DNA from: a bacterium | Lineage (GTDB): Bacteria; Chloroflexota; Dormibacteria; Aeolococcales; Bog-877 | Assembly: GCA_021802045.1 (NCBI GenBank) | Contig: JAKABB010000013.1 | Location: 1-44,141 of the forward strand | Direction: 5' to 3' | Length of the DNA: 44,141 bases | Shown: piece after piece, positions 27,973 to 36,748 of the stretch | Layout: every line of letters starts with the position of its first letter | Numbering within the stretch: position 1 is the stretch's first letter | The notes under the pieces: generated by a model | Database searches by the model: none | What the model was told of the DNA's origin: nothing | What the model saw: the letters and a program-made list of their open reading frames with translations, nothing else | Position numbers and translations under genes: made by a program

Positions 27973-29191
27973 GGAGCCAACCGTATCACCGAGGTCCGAG
28001 GCGGTCGTCAGCAGAAGTTGGGAGGAGCGCCTTCCGAGCCCGTTGGGCAGCGTGGTCGTCGGTGAGGGTGTGAACCCCCTCCTCCATCACCTCAGCGGCT
28101 GACGCGCACCGTCAACGACAGCCGTGGGCGCCCCAGCCCGCCGGCGCGGCCGCACAGAAGGCATCGGGGTTGACGGAACCGCAGCCCCCGGACTGCGACC
28201 CCAATCCCCCGCTGCCGGCGACAGCGAGGGATATCGTGAGGGAGCGCCGCCCAGCGATCCGTCGACACGGCGACGACCGTCGTGGACCCTGCCCCTCCCC
28301 ACCTGGGCGTCGGTCGAAGCGGCGCCTGAATGGGAGCGGTGACCGGGACTCTCGCAGGGGCCGGTGGTCCGTGCTGTGAAGGGGCAGCCTCCAGAGGAGC
28401 CAAGGCCTGAGGCCGCACTCCGACCGGCTGCCCCACGCGCCGGAGCGCGCAGGCCCCGCCGCCGAGCGAACCGAGACGGCGATCAGCCACCAGGTGCCGC
28501 AACCGCGCCGGCGGCGAGCCACCGCGTGGATCGGGGCCGCCCTCCACGGGTGACGGTACGGCCGCCGCGGCGACCCCGCAAGGGCCAGCACGGCCGATGC
28601 GCCCGGCGTTCTCCCCAGGGCCTCAGGTAGCCCGAATCCACATCCGTGGCGGCCGTCGACCCGGGCCCGACTCGGGCTCAGCCGTGGCCCGAGCCGCCGC
28701 TCCGTCGCGTGTCTCAGCGCGTGCAACGGCCCGTTGCCGAGGACGGACGACGGCCAACCGCCACTTCGCCAAAGTCGCCGGCATCCGGAAGCATCCGCCG
28801 CGGACCGGGCTCCTGGCAATCGCGTGGACCGGACGGTGGGCGCAGAACCAGGCCGGGAACGTGACCACCCGGTGGAGGCAGCCCAGGAGCGTCGCTTCGG
28901 GTCCCTGCACTTCTTCGAGGTCGCTCCCGCCGAGCCGGCGCTGGTGGGTCCATGGCCTGGCGTTCGACACCCAGATCAAGGGCTGCCCCTTCTTGGGGGC
29001 CCGCTCTCGGAGCTGCCCCACGCCCGTGGCCGCGGCACCGGTGGCGAGTGGCAGGGACCACCAGCCGGAATGGCGCACCCGTCGGGCAACGCGCGAGCAC
29101 TGGAGGGCCGCCGGCGCACCGGTGACGCGCCCCGACGGTTCCGGCCTTCCCTGGGCTCGCCGCCCCATGGCGGCGACCGTTCGACCACGGC
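27973..29191. other. 1.2 kb without a supportable gene
   Basis: Several open frames of 150-235 codons exist here on both strands, but they overlap one another and are rich in Arg, Pro, Ser and Gly. None shows a family motif or the strong third-position GC bias of real neighbours. The least implausible is a minus frame at 28623-29270 containing GQPLIWVSNARPWTHQRRLG. I cannot assign it. I see no tRNA, terminator or repeat array. Base composition is a little less GC-extreme than in the flanking operons. The stretch could be decayed transferred DNA. Confidence 0.5.
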
Positions 29192-30514
29192 TCAGGGCCC
29201 CAGGCTGGTCCAGGTCGCCAGCGCGCCCATGAGGGCGACTCCGACGCCGACCGCAAACAGGGCGGACCAACCGATGCGGCGGGGGCGGGCCCCTGGCGGG
29301 AGTTCCCGCCAGGCCAGCACGAGCAGGAAGCCCAGCACGACTGGCAGCAGGACCGCGTTGACAACCTCGGCGTCGATCGAGATCCGGATCAGGGACGGGC
29401 TGACCAGGACCAGGGCCGCCGCCACCGCCAGCATCACCAGGTAGGTCCCGTAGAACACCGGGGCCCTTCCCACCCCCTGGGCCAGGCTGCGTGGGGCGTC
29501 GAGGAGCTCACCCAGGGCCCAGGCGCTGGCCAGCGCCACCACGATGGCGGCCACCAGCGCCGCGCCCGCGATGCCCAGGGCGAAGGCCAGGCGCCCCCCG
29601 GCCGCGCCCAGGGCGGGGGTCAATGCGGCCGAGATCTGGCCCACCGTCTGCCAGGCCCCATGGGACACGCCCGGCCGGGCGGCGGCGGCGGCGGCGGCGG
29701 CGGCCACCATGATCGCGATCATCACCGCCTGGGTCAGCACCGCCCCGATGGCGATGTCCAGGCGAACCACTCGCAGGCAGCGCCGGTCGAGGCCCTTGGC
29801 CACCACGGCCGCCTGCTCGTAGAAGATCATCCACGGCATGAGCACCGCCCCTACATTGGCCGCGACCAGGGTCCGGTACCCCACGTGGCCGAGCGGCGGG
29901 CGGGCCCACAGGCTGGCCACCATCCGGGCCGGGTCGGGGTGCGCGTGGGCCGCCGCGACGAAGAAGGCCAGCTCGAACAGCCCGAAGCCGACCCCGATGA
30001 GCTCGACCCGCCGGTAGCTACCGGACAGGACCACCAGGGTCAGCACAGGCAGGGCGATCGCCAGCACGGCCGGGGGCGAAAGGCCGGCCAGGCTGCCGGC
30101 CCCCACCATCCCGGCCAACTCGGTGACCATGGCCCCGGTGGCGCTGAGGAGCAGAGCCGCGACCGCCAGCAGCGCCCACCAGCGGCCGAAGTGCTCCCGG
30201 ATCAGCCGGGCGTGGCCCTTGCCGGTGACCAGGCCCAGGCGGGCCGTGAGCTCCACGATCAGGTAGAGGACCGGGATGAGCAGGACCTGCAGTCCGATCA
30301 GCCGGAAGCCCCACCGGGCGCCCGACTGGGCCGCGGTCACGACGCTGCCGGCATCGGTGTCGGCCAGCATCACCATCAACCCCGGCCCGATCACGGCCAG
30401 CGCCACCCACCATCTCCCCGCCCGCCCTGAGCGGGGAGACGGCTCGGGAGCGCCGCCGGCCGTGGCGCAGCAGCCCTGGGCCGTGGACGGCGCGGGCTCC
30501 GCGTCCGTCAGCAC
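29192..30514 (-). CDS. Nramp-family divalent metal transporter, divergent
   Basis: About 440 residues with 11 hydrophobic helices and the Nramp fold order. The TM1 metal motif DPGN is here DAGS (in MLADTDAGSVVTAAQSGARWG, about residue 54): the Asp is kept, while Pro and Asn are replaced. The TM6 MPH motif is MPW (NVGAVLMPWMIFYEQAA): the Met ligand is kept and His is Trp. The KGHARLIREHFG loop is Nramp-like. I use GTG 30514. The frame runs on to 30826 through low-complexity sequence. Altered motifs suggest a different ion preference (for example Mn, Mg or proton coupling changes), which cannot be settled by sequence. Confidence 0.82.
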   Translation of the reverse strand: MLTDAEPAPSTAQGCCATAGGAPEPSPRSGRAGRWWVALAVIGPGLMVMLADTDAGSVVTAAQSGARWGFRLIGLQVLLIPVLYLIVELTARLGLVTGKGHARLIREHFGRWWALLAVAALLLSATGAMVTELAGMVGAGSLAGLSPPAVLAIALPVLTLVVLSGSYRRVELIGVGFGLFELAFFVAAAHAHPDPARMVASLWARPPLGHVGYRTLVAANVGAVLMPWMIFYEQAAVVAKGLDRRCLRVVRLDIAIGAVLTQAVMIAIMVAAAAAAAAARPGVSHGAWQTVGQISAALTPALGAAGGRLAFALGIAGAALVAAIVVALASAWALGELLDAPRSLAQGVGRAPVFYGTYLVMLAVAAALVLVSPSLIRISIDAEVVNAVLLPVVLGFLLVLAWRELPPGARPRRIGWSALFAVGVGVALMGALATWTSLGP

Positions 30515-30871
30515 CGCGACCCGCTGGGGAGGCCCACGCCCCGTGGACCCGCCCGGCGGCCGTCCGCCCCGGGGCGGGGGCTGGCGCGGCGGGGCCCCAC
30601 GGCCGCGGTGGAGCGAACCGACCGCCTCGGTCGCGGCCCCCGGGCGACCGCCAACCGTCCCGGGCCCACCAGAGGGCGGCGATCGCCCGGGCTCCACCCC
30701 ACCTCCGTCCCCTCCTGGCCCCCGCCATGGGAGCCCCCGCGCCGGTGGCCGGGGGCTCCCTGCCACGGTATCGGCCGCGGCGCCGGCCGGCCCCCGGTGA
30801 TTCCACGGGGCCCGCCGGGCGGTCATCTCGAGCGCCGCCCACCGCCGCGAGCGGCGCGCGGGCTCGGGTGG
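30515..30871. other. GC-rich intergenic region, fabF to Nramp gene
   Basis: 357 bases with no gene. It holds a strong hairpin (30729-30760) 110 bases past the fabF stop, and probably the promoter/leader of the Nramp gene. I compared it with the Mn (yybP-ykoY) and Mg (M-box) riboswitch cores and did not find their conserved words. Confidence 0.5.
30729..30760 (-). terminator. Strong hairpin downstream of fabF
   Basis: A perfect 10-bp stem GGGAGCCCCC/GGGGGCTCCC with a 12-base GC-rich loop. No T-run follows on either strand. It is likely the 3' end of the fabH-fabF transcript. It could instead be part of the Nramp leader. Confidence 0.45.
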
Positions 30872-32134
30872 TCAGTCCGCGAGGCGGCGAAAGACGAGGG
30901 AGCTGTTGTGGCCGCCGAACCCGAACGAGTTGCTGAGGACCAGGTCGGCCTGGACGGGCCGCGCGCCGTCGGTGAGGTAGTCGAGGTCGCAGTCGGGGTC
31001 CGGGGTCTGGTAGTTGATCGTCGGCGGCGCCAGCTGCTCGGCGAGCACCTTGATGCTGATCATCGATTCCAGGGCCCCGGCGGCGCCCAGGGAGTGCCCC
31101 AGCATGGACTTGGTCGAGGAGATCGGCAGGCGACGGGCGTGCTCGCCGAAGACCTGCTTGATGGCGGCCGTCTCGGCCGCGTCGTTGAGCTGGGTCGAGG
31201 TGCCGTGGGCGTTGACGTAGCCGATGTCCTCGGGCCGGGCCCCGGCACGGGCCAGGGCCCGCTCCATCGCCACCCGGGCGCCACGGCCAGTGGGGTGGGG
31301 CGCGGTCACATGGTGAGCGTCGGCGGTGGCCGCGTACCCCGCGACCTCGGCGAGGATGGGGGCCCCGCGGCGGCGGGCGTGCGCCTCGTCCTCCAGCACC
31401 AGGATGGCGCACCCCTCGGCGATGACGAAGCCGTCCCGCTCCAGGTCGAAGGGGCGGCTGGCCCGTGTGGGGTCGTCGTTGCGCTGGGACAGGGCGCGCA
31501 TGGCGGTGAAGGCGCCGACCGCCAGGGGGGTGACGGAGGCCTCGCTGGCCCCGGCCAGCATGGCCACGGCGTCGCCGCGGCGGATGATCTCGGCCGCCTC
31601 CCCGACCGCGTGCCCCCCGGAGGCGCAGGCGGAGGTAAGGGCGAAGTTGGGGCCGCCGGCGCCGAGGAGCATGGCGACCTCCCCGGCGGCGATGTCGATC
31701 AGGATCATCGGCGCCGTGAAGGGGCTGAGGCGGCGCGGGCCGCGCTCGAGCATGGTGCGCTCCGCGTCCTCCGTGACCTTCAGCCCCCCGATGCCGGAGC
31801 CGATGACGACGCCGACGTCGTCCCGGTTGGCGTCGGTGACCTGCAGGCCGGACTGCGCCATCGCCTCCAGGCTGGCGGCGATGGCGAACTGGGTGAAGCG
31901 CGCCGTCCGCTGCACCTGCTTGCGGTCCAGGAAGAGGGCCGGGTCGAAGTCCCGCACCTCGGCGGCCATCTGCGAAGTGAACGGGCTGGGGTCGAAACCC
32001 TGGATCCGGTCGATGCCGCTGCGCCCCGCCACCAGGCCCTCCCAGGTCGCCGCGACCCCGATCCCGAGGGGCGTGATCGCCCCCATCCCGGTGACGACCA
32101 CCCGCCGCCGAGCGCCATCGCGGTTCCTGCTCAT
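30872..32134 (-). CDS. fabF: 3-oxoacyl-ACP synthase II
   Basis: 420 residues, the normal FabF length. It condenses malonyl-ACP with acyl-ACP during fatty-acid elongation. The N-terminus RRRVVVTGMGAITPLG is diagnostic. The catalytic triad is present: Cys in ALTSACASGGHAVG, His in YVNAHGTSTQLND and His in STKSMLGHSLGAAGA, with the C-terminal NSFGFGGHNSSLVF. It starts in the last codons of fabH (ATGA overlap at 32131-32134), so the two are one operon. No acpP, fabD or fabG accompanies them here. Confidence 0.95.
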   Translation of the reverse strand: MSRNRDGARRRVVVTGMGAITPLGIGVAATWEGLVAGRSGIDRIQGFDPSPFTSQMAAEVRDFDPALFLDRKQVQRTARFTQFAIAASLEAMAQSGLQVTDANRDDVGVVIGSGIGGLKVTEDAERTMLERGPRRLSPFTAPMILIDIAAGEVAMLLGAGGPNFALTSACASGGHAVGEAAEIIRRGDAVAMLAGASEASVTPLAVGAFTAMRALSQRNDDPTRASRPFDLERDGFVIAEGCAILVLEDEAHARRRGAPILAEVAGYAATADAHHVTAPHPTGRGARVAMERALARAGARPEDIGYVNAHGTSTQLNDAAETAAIKQVFGEHARRLPISSTKSMLGHSLGAAGALESMISIKVLAEQLAPPTINYQTPDPDCDLDYLTDGARPVQADLVLSNSFGFGGHNSSLVFRRLAD

Positions 32135-33291
32135 CGCTCCCTCACAGCCCGGGTGGGCTCGGTGGCCGCGCGGTCAATCTGGGCCAGCCGGGCAGCCGTC
32201 TCGTGCTGGCGGGGGTCGTCGAGGGCCACCGGGGTCGGGCCCCATCGCAGCAGCAGGCCGCCCCAGGTGAGCCCGGCGCCGAAGGCCGCCAGACAGATCA
32301 TGTCACCCGGCTGGCAGCGGCCGTCCTGGACCGCCTCCACCAGGGCCAGGGGCACGGAGGCGCTGGAGGTGTTGCCATAGTGGTCGACGTTCTGGACCAT
32401 CCGCTCCGGCGGCAGGCCCAGACGGCTGGCCGCCGTGGCCAGGATCCGGGAGTTGGCCTGATGGGGCACCACCAGGGCCAGGTCGGCCGGGCGCAGCCCG
32501 CCGTCGGCGGCGAGGTCGATCACCAGCCGCTCCAGCACCTGGGTGCTGAAGCGGAACACCTCCCGTCCGTTCATCCGCACCACCCGGCCCAGGTTCCGGG
32601 GCGGCTCGGCCATGGCCGGGGCCAGGACCTCCGGCTCGATCGCCACCTGGGCGTAGTCGGCGGCCCACAGCGCGTCCGCGCCACCGCCGTCCGCGCCCAG
32701 GCGGACCGCCACGATGTCGCTGCCGGGGTCGGCGTCGGTGCCAAGGATCATCGCCCCGGCGCCGTCGCCGAAGATGACCGCCGTGCCGCGGTCATGCCAG
32801 TCCAGCGCCCGGCTGAAGATCTCGACGCCCACCACCAGCACCCGGCGGGCGGCGCCCGTCCGGATCAGCGCCCGGGCCACCCCGGCGGCGTAGACCGTGC
32901 CGGTGCAGGCGGCCTGGAGGTCGAAGGCCGGGCCCAGGGAGCACCCGAGGGCCGTCTGCAGGCGGCAGGCGAGCGCCGGGAAGGTGGTGTCGATGGAGCT
33001 GCTGGTGCAGATGACCGTGTCGATGGCGCCCCCCGACAGGCCGGCGGCCGCCAGCGCGGCCCGGGCCGCCCGGGCGGCCAGGTCCAGCAGGGATTGCTCC
33101 GGGGGGGCCACACGCCGCTCCCGGATCCCGGTGCGGCTGCGCACCCACTCGTCCGACGTGTCGAGGAAGTCGGCCAGCCGGTCGTTGGTGACCACCGGGG
33201 TCGGCACCGCCGCCCCGACCGCGAGCACGCGGCAGCCAACGGCCTCCGTCCCCGGGGCTCCTCCGCCGGCGCCGGCCTGGAGTGTGCCCAC
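32131..33291 (-). CDS. fabH: 3-oxoacyl-ACP synthase III (beta-ketoacyl-ACP synthase, FabH)
   Basis: About 386 residues. FabH starts fatty-acid synthesis by condensing acyl-CoA with malonyl-ACP. Core blocks: LAVGAAVPTPVVTNDRLADFLDTSDEWVRSRTGIRERRV, the Cys site FDLQAACTGTVYAAG, the His site VVPHQANSRIL, and the Asn site VDHYGNTSSASVP. I use GTG 33291, although the AGGAGG just before it is too close to be ideal. It gives about 20 extra residues before the conserved start. The C-terminus is extended by about 35 residues past the usual end (GGLLLRWG). The promoter region, shared with accD, contains a perfect inverted repeat 30 bases upstream. Confidence 0.93.
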   Translation of the reverse strand: MGTLQAGAGGGAPGTEAVGCRVLAVGAAVPTPVVTNDRLADFLDTSDEWVRSRTGIRERRVAPPEQSLLDLAARAARAALAAAGLSGGAIDTVICTSSSIDTTFPALACRLQTALGCSLGPAFDLQAACTGTVYAAGVARALIRTGAARRVLVVGVEIFSRALDWHDRGTAVIFGDGAGAMILGTDADPGSDIVAVRLGADGGGADALWAADYAQVAIEPEVLAPAMAEPPRNLGRVVRMNGREVFRFSTQVLERLVIDLAADGGLRPADLALVVPHQANSRILATAASRLGLPPERMVQNVDHYGNTSSASVPLALVEAVQDGRCQPGDMICLAAFGAGLTWGGLLLRWGPTPVALDDPRQHETAARLAQIDRAATEPTRAVRER

Positions 33292-33320
33292 ACCTCCTCC
33301 AAGGGGCCAGAGGGAGCGCT

Positions 33321-33341
33321 GGTTACGGCCGACCCGTAACC
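33321..33341. promoter_or_regulatory. Perfect inverted repeat, likely operator of fabHF and accDA
   Basis: Arms GGTTACGG and CCGTAACC are separated by CCGAC (8-5-8). The repeat lies in the divergent region between fabH (start 33291) and accD (start 33477). Such spacing is typical of a dimeric repressor site. A fatty-acid synthesis regulator (FapR- or FasR-like in role) would fit, but no regulator gene is adjacent. Confidence 0.6.
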
Positions 33342-33476
33342 AAAGGGAGGCCCTGGGGACTGCCTCTGTGTGTAGCGGACGGCGTCCACCGAGCCTTCCC
33401 CAGTTCAGGAGGCCGGGCCCATGGGGCCGATCCCCCGTCCTCCGGTGACCCACTGGAGCCCGAAGGAGACCGCTCG

Positions 33477-34367
33477 ATGATCGCGACCACCGCCTCCCCG
33501 ACCACCCGCCCGGACCCGCGCGGGCCGGCGGCGACCCCCGCGGCCAGGTCGGCCGCGCGGCCGCCGACCTGGATCTGCCCGGAGTGCCGGACACGCCACT
33601 CCCTGGCCACCGCTCTGGCCCAGCTCTACGTCTGCCCCAGCTGCGGCCTGCACAGCCGCATCGGGGCCTGGGAGCGGGTCCGACAGCTGGCCGACCCCGG
33701 CAGCTTCGCGAAGTGGGACGGAGAGCTGGCCGCGGCCGACCGGCTCCAGTTCGTGGACACCCGCCGCTACACCGACCGGCTGGCCGAGGCCCAGGAGCGG
33801 CAGCAGCTCCCCGACGCGATCCTCACCGGCGCGGCCCGGATCGGGGGCCACGCCGTCGGCCTGGCCGCCTTCGACTTCGGCTTCCTAGGCGGCAGCCTCT
33901 CGGCCGCGGTCGGCGAGCGCCTGGCCCGGGCGATCGAGCACTGCGCGGGGGCACGGCAGCCCTTCGTGTGCGTGACCTCCTCCGGCGGGGCGCGGATGCA
34001 GGAAGGCGTCTTCTCGCTCCTGCAGATGGCCAAGAGCGTGGCGGCGCTGCACACCCTGGCGGAGGCGCATGTCCCCTTCCTGTCGGTGCTCACCGACCCC
34101 ACCATGGGCGGGAGCATCGCCAGCTTCGCCGCCCTGGGGGACGTCATCATCGCCGAGCCCCGGGCGACGATCGGGTTCACCGGCGCCCGGGTCATCACCC
34201 AGGTGACCTACGAGGAGCTCCCCCCCGGCTTCCAGACCAGTGAGTTCCACCATGCCCGCGGCCTCATCGACCATGTCGTGGAGCGGCCCGCGCTGCGCTC
34301 CACCCTGATCCAGCTGCTCCGGGTGCTCGCGCCCGCCGGCGCCGCCACCGGCGAGACCGCCGCGTGA
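33477..34367 (+). CDS. accD: Acetyl-CoA carboxylase carboxyltransferase subunit beta
   Basis: 296 residues from ATG 33477, with GAAGGAG eight bases upstream. The N-terminal zinc ribbon is complete: CPECRTRHS and, 19 residues on, CPSCGLHSR. The crotonase-fold core has FVCVTSSGGARMQEGVFSLLQMAKSVAAL, LTDPTMGGSIASFAALGDVIIAEPRATIGFTGARVI and HHARGLIDHVV. With AccA it transfers the carboxyl group from biotin to acetyl-CoA to make malonyl-CoA. The first 30 residues are a Pro/Ala-rich extension. Coupled to accA by a GTGA overlap. Confidence 0.95.
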   Translation: MIATTASPTTRPDPRGPAATPAARSAARPPTWICPECRTRHSLATALAQLYVCPSCGLHSRIGAWERVRQLADPGSFAKWDGELAAADRLQFVDTRRYTDRLAEAQERQQLPDAILTGAARIGGHAVGLAAFDFGFLGGSLSAAVGERLARAIEHCAGARQPFVCVTSSGGARMQEGVFSLLQMAKSVAALHTLAEAHVPFLSVLTDPTMGGSIASFAALGDVIIAEPRATIGFTGARVITQVTYEELPPGFQTSEFHHARGLIDHVVERPALRSTLIQLLRVLAPAGAATGETAA

Positions 34368-35227
34368 CCGGCGGCCGGCCCCGGCCGGCCGCGGCGCCGG
34401 ATGCCGCAGCGGCCAAGGCCGCCTGGGACCACATCGAGGTCTCGCGCCACCCGGACCGGCCGTACGCCCTCGACCTGATCGAACGCTGCCTCTCCGACTT
34501 CACCGAGTTGCACGGAGACCGCCAGGGCGGGGACGACGCGGCCATCGTCATCGGCCTGGCCCGGCTCGGCGACCGGCCCGTCGGGGTGGTCGCCAACCAG
34601 AAGGGCCGCACCCTGGAGGAGCGAGGCCGGCGCAACTTCGGGATGGCGCACCCCGAGGGGTACCGCAAGGCCCAGCGCCTGTTCCGGCTGGCCGGGCGGC
34701 TGCGGCTGCCGGTGATCAGCTTCATCGACATTCCGGGGGCGTACCCCGGGGTGGCGGCCGAGGAGCGCGGCCAGGCCTGGGCCATCGCCCAGACGATCGA
34801 GGCCCAGCTGACCCTGCCCACCCCCTACGTCGCGGTGGTCATCGGCGAGGGGGGCAGCGGGGGGGCGTTGGCCACCCTGCTGGCCGACGCGGTGCTGGTC
34901 CTGGAGCACGCCTTCCTGACCGTGGCCTCGCCCGAGACCGCGGCGGCGATCCTCTTCCGGGACGCCGGCCGCAAGCAGCACGCGGCCGCGGCGCTGTGCC
35001 TGGAGGCCGAGAACCTGGTCCGCTGGGGGATCGCCGACGAGGTCGTGCCCGAGCCGCCCGGGGGCGCGCACACCGACTGGGACGCCACGGCGGAGCTGCT
35101 GCGCCCACGGCTGGAGGCGCACCTGACCCGCCTGGTCGCGGCGGGGGCGGACGCCGCCGCCCGCCGGGAGCGCTACCGGCGCATCGACGGCCTGGCCGAC
35201 GCGGCCACCCGCTCAGCTCAGGCCTGA
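34364..35227 (+). CDS. accA: Acetyl-CoA carboxylase carboxyltransferase subunit alpha
   Basis: 287 residues from GTG 34364. Core blocks: RPYALDLIERCLSDFTELHGDR, VGVVANQKGR, NFGMAHPEGYRKAQRLFRLAGRL, LPVISFIDIPGAYPGVAAEERGQAWAIA, VVIGEGGSGGALA and SPETAAAILFRDA. It is shorter at the N-terminus than the E. coli protein and ends in an Ala/Arg-rich helix. Partner of AccD. The biotin carboxylase and biotin carrier genes are elsewhere. The stop lies within a 24-bp palindrome. Confidence 0.95.
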   Translation: MTGGRPRPAAAPDAAAAKAAWDHIEVSRHPDRPYALDLIERCLSDFTELHGDRQGGDDAAIVIGLARLGDRPVGVVANQKGRTLEERGRRNFGMAHPEGYRKAQRLFRLAGRLRLPVISFIDIPGAYPGVAAEERGQAWAIAQTIEAQLTLPTPYVAVVIGEGGSGGALATLLADAVLVLEHAFLTVASPETAAAILFRDAGRKQHAAAALCLEAENLVRWGIADEVVPEPPGGAHTDWDATAELLRPRLEAHLTRLVAAGADAAARRERYRRIDGLADAATRSAQA

Positions 35228-35234
35228 GCTGAGC
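35211..35234. terminator. Perfect 24-bp palindrome at the accA end, bidirectional terminator
   Basis: Half-site GCTCAGCTCAGG followed by its exact reverse complement. As RNA it folds into a 10-bp stem with a GGCC loop. It includes the accA stop codon and lies 9 bases before the decarboxylase stop, so it serves two convergent genes. Confidence 0.6.
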
Positions 35235-35242
35235 ACCTCCTC

Positions 35243-36748
35243 TCAGCGGCCCGCCGCGGGCCCGGCGTCCGCCGCCTCGGCGGCGGCCTCCAGCGCCTCC
35301 ACCAGCCTGGCGACGTCGGGCTCGGTGGTGCGAATGTGGCCCACGGCGGCCCGGAGGCTGAAGCGCCCACGCAGAACGGTATGGGAGATGAAGGCGGCGC
35401 CGCTGCGGTTGACACGGTCCATCAGGGCCTGATTGTGGGCGGCCAGGGCCGCCTCGTCGTCGACGCCGGCCGGCCGGTGCCGGAAGCACACCACCGCCAT
35501 CGACACCGGCGCCGTCAACTCCCAACCGGGCCGAGCCTCCAGGGCGCCGGCCAGCCAGTGGGCCAGGCGGACGTGCTCCCGCAGCCGGGCGGCGATCCCC
35601 TCGGTGCCGAAGTAGCGCAGGACCATCCACAGCTTGAGGGCGCGAAAGCGCCGGCCCAGCGCGGGGCCGTAATCCATCAGGTTGCGCTGTCCAGGCGCCG
35701 GGGGGGTCCGCAGGTACTCGGGGACCAGGGAGAAGGCGCCGCGCACCAGCTCGGGGCGCGCGGTGAACAGGACCGAGCAGTCGACCGGCACAAAGAGCCA
35801 CTTGTGGGGATTGATCACCAGCGAGTCGGCGCGCTCGGCCCCGTCGAGGACCCCCCGATGCTCGGGTAGCGCCGCCAGCGCCCCACCGTAGGCCGCGTCG
35901 ACGTGCCACCAGCACCTGGCCGCGGCGGCAATCTCGGCGATGGCCGGCAGGGGGTCGACGCTGGCGGTGGAGGTGGTGCCGCAGGTGGCCACCACCGCCA
36001 TCGGGCGCCAGCCGGCGCGGCGGTCCTCGGCGATCGCGCGCGCCAGCGCCTCGGGGTCCATGCGAAAGGCCGCGTCGGAGGCCACCGGCCGAAAGCCGGC
36101 CCGGCCCAGGCCCAGGGTGATCACCGCCTTCTCCACCGAGGAGTGCGCTTGGTCGGAAGCGTAGACCCGCAGCCGAGGGAGTTCGGGGCGGCCCGCCAAC
36201 CCCCGGGAGCGGATCTCCAGCCCCAGCGCCTCTCGCGCCGCCGCCAGCGCCACCAGGGTCGAGGTCGAGGCGGTGTCGTTGATGTGCCCGTCCCACCCGG
36301 ACGGCAGCCCGCACATCTCCCCCAGCCAGCGAGTGGCGACCCCCTCCAGCTCGGTGGCCGCCGGCGCGCTGCGCCAGAGCATGGCGTTGACGTTGAAGGC
36401 CGCCGTCAGCCACTCACCGAGGATGCCCGGGCCGGACCCCGTGCTGTTGAAGTAGGCGAAGAAGCGCGGATGGTTCCAGTGGGTGAGGGCCGGCACCACC
36501 AGCCGGTCCAGGTCGGCCAGCACCGCCGCCATCGGCTCCGGCCCCGCCGGCGGCCCAGGCGGCAGGGCGGCCGTGAGCGCGCCCGGTTCGACATCGGCCA
36601 GCGGGGGCCGCCCGGGGACGGTCTCGAGGTAGCGGGCGACCCACTCCACCAGAGCGTGCCCGTGGCGGCGGAAGCTCTCGGCGTCCATGTCGCCGAGGGT
36701 TGTCTGGGCCGGGTCCAGCGGGGCCGGCCCCTCCGGCGGTGGGATCAC
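35243..36748 (-). CDS. PLP-dependent amino-acid decarboxylase (group II, aromatic-L-amino-acid type)
   Basis: About 501 residues from GTG 36748 (alternative ATG 36688). Family blocks: FRRHGHALVEWVARYLE, ALTHWNHPRFFAYFNSTGSGPGILGEWLTAAFNVNAMLWRSAPAATELE, NDTASTSTLVALAAARE, VYASDQAHSSVEKAVITLG, GTTSTASVDPL, HVDAAYGG. The PLP lysine is in LVINPHKWLFVPVDCS. The YxxHPxFF-like block reads HWNHPRFFAYFN. It could act on tryptophan, DOPA, tyrosine or a related amino acid; the substrate cannot be read from sequence. The GTG overlaps the stop of a 17-codon leader ORF, which supports that start. The open frame runs on upstream through the decayed redoxin gene. Confidence 0.88.
   Translation of the reverse strand: MIPPPEGPAPLDPAQTTLGDMDAESFRRHGHALVEWVARYLETVPGRPPLADVEPGALTAALPPGPPAGPEPMAAVLADLDRLVVPALTHWNHPRFFAYFNSTGSGPGILGEWLTAAFNVNAMLWRSAPAATELEGVATRWLGEMCGLPSGWDGHINDTASTSTLVALAAAREALGLEIRSRGLAGRPELPRLRVYASDQAHSSVEKAVITLGLGRAGFRPVASDAAFRMDPEALARAIAEDRRAGWRPMAVVATCGTTSTASVDPLPAIAEIAAAARCWWHVDAAYGGALAALPEHRGVLDGAERADSLVINPHKWLFVPVDCSVLFTARPELVRGAFSLVPEYLRTPPAPGQRNLMDYGPALGRRFRALKLWMVLRYFGTEGIAARLREHVRLAHWLAGALEARPGWELTAPVSMAVVCFRHRPAGVDDEAALAAHNQALMDRVNRSGAAFISHTVLRGRFSLRAAVGHIRTTEPDVARLVEALEAAAEAADAGPAAGR

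Noticed and set aside
28623..29270. A 215-codon minus frame in the gene-poor gap
   Set aside because: No motif, no start context, overlaps the Nramp 3' end, and overlapping frames on the other strand are equally open.
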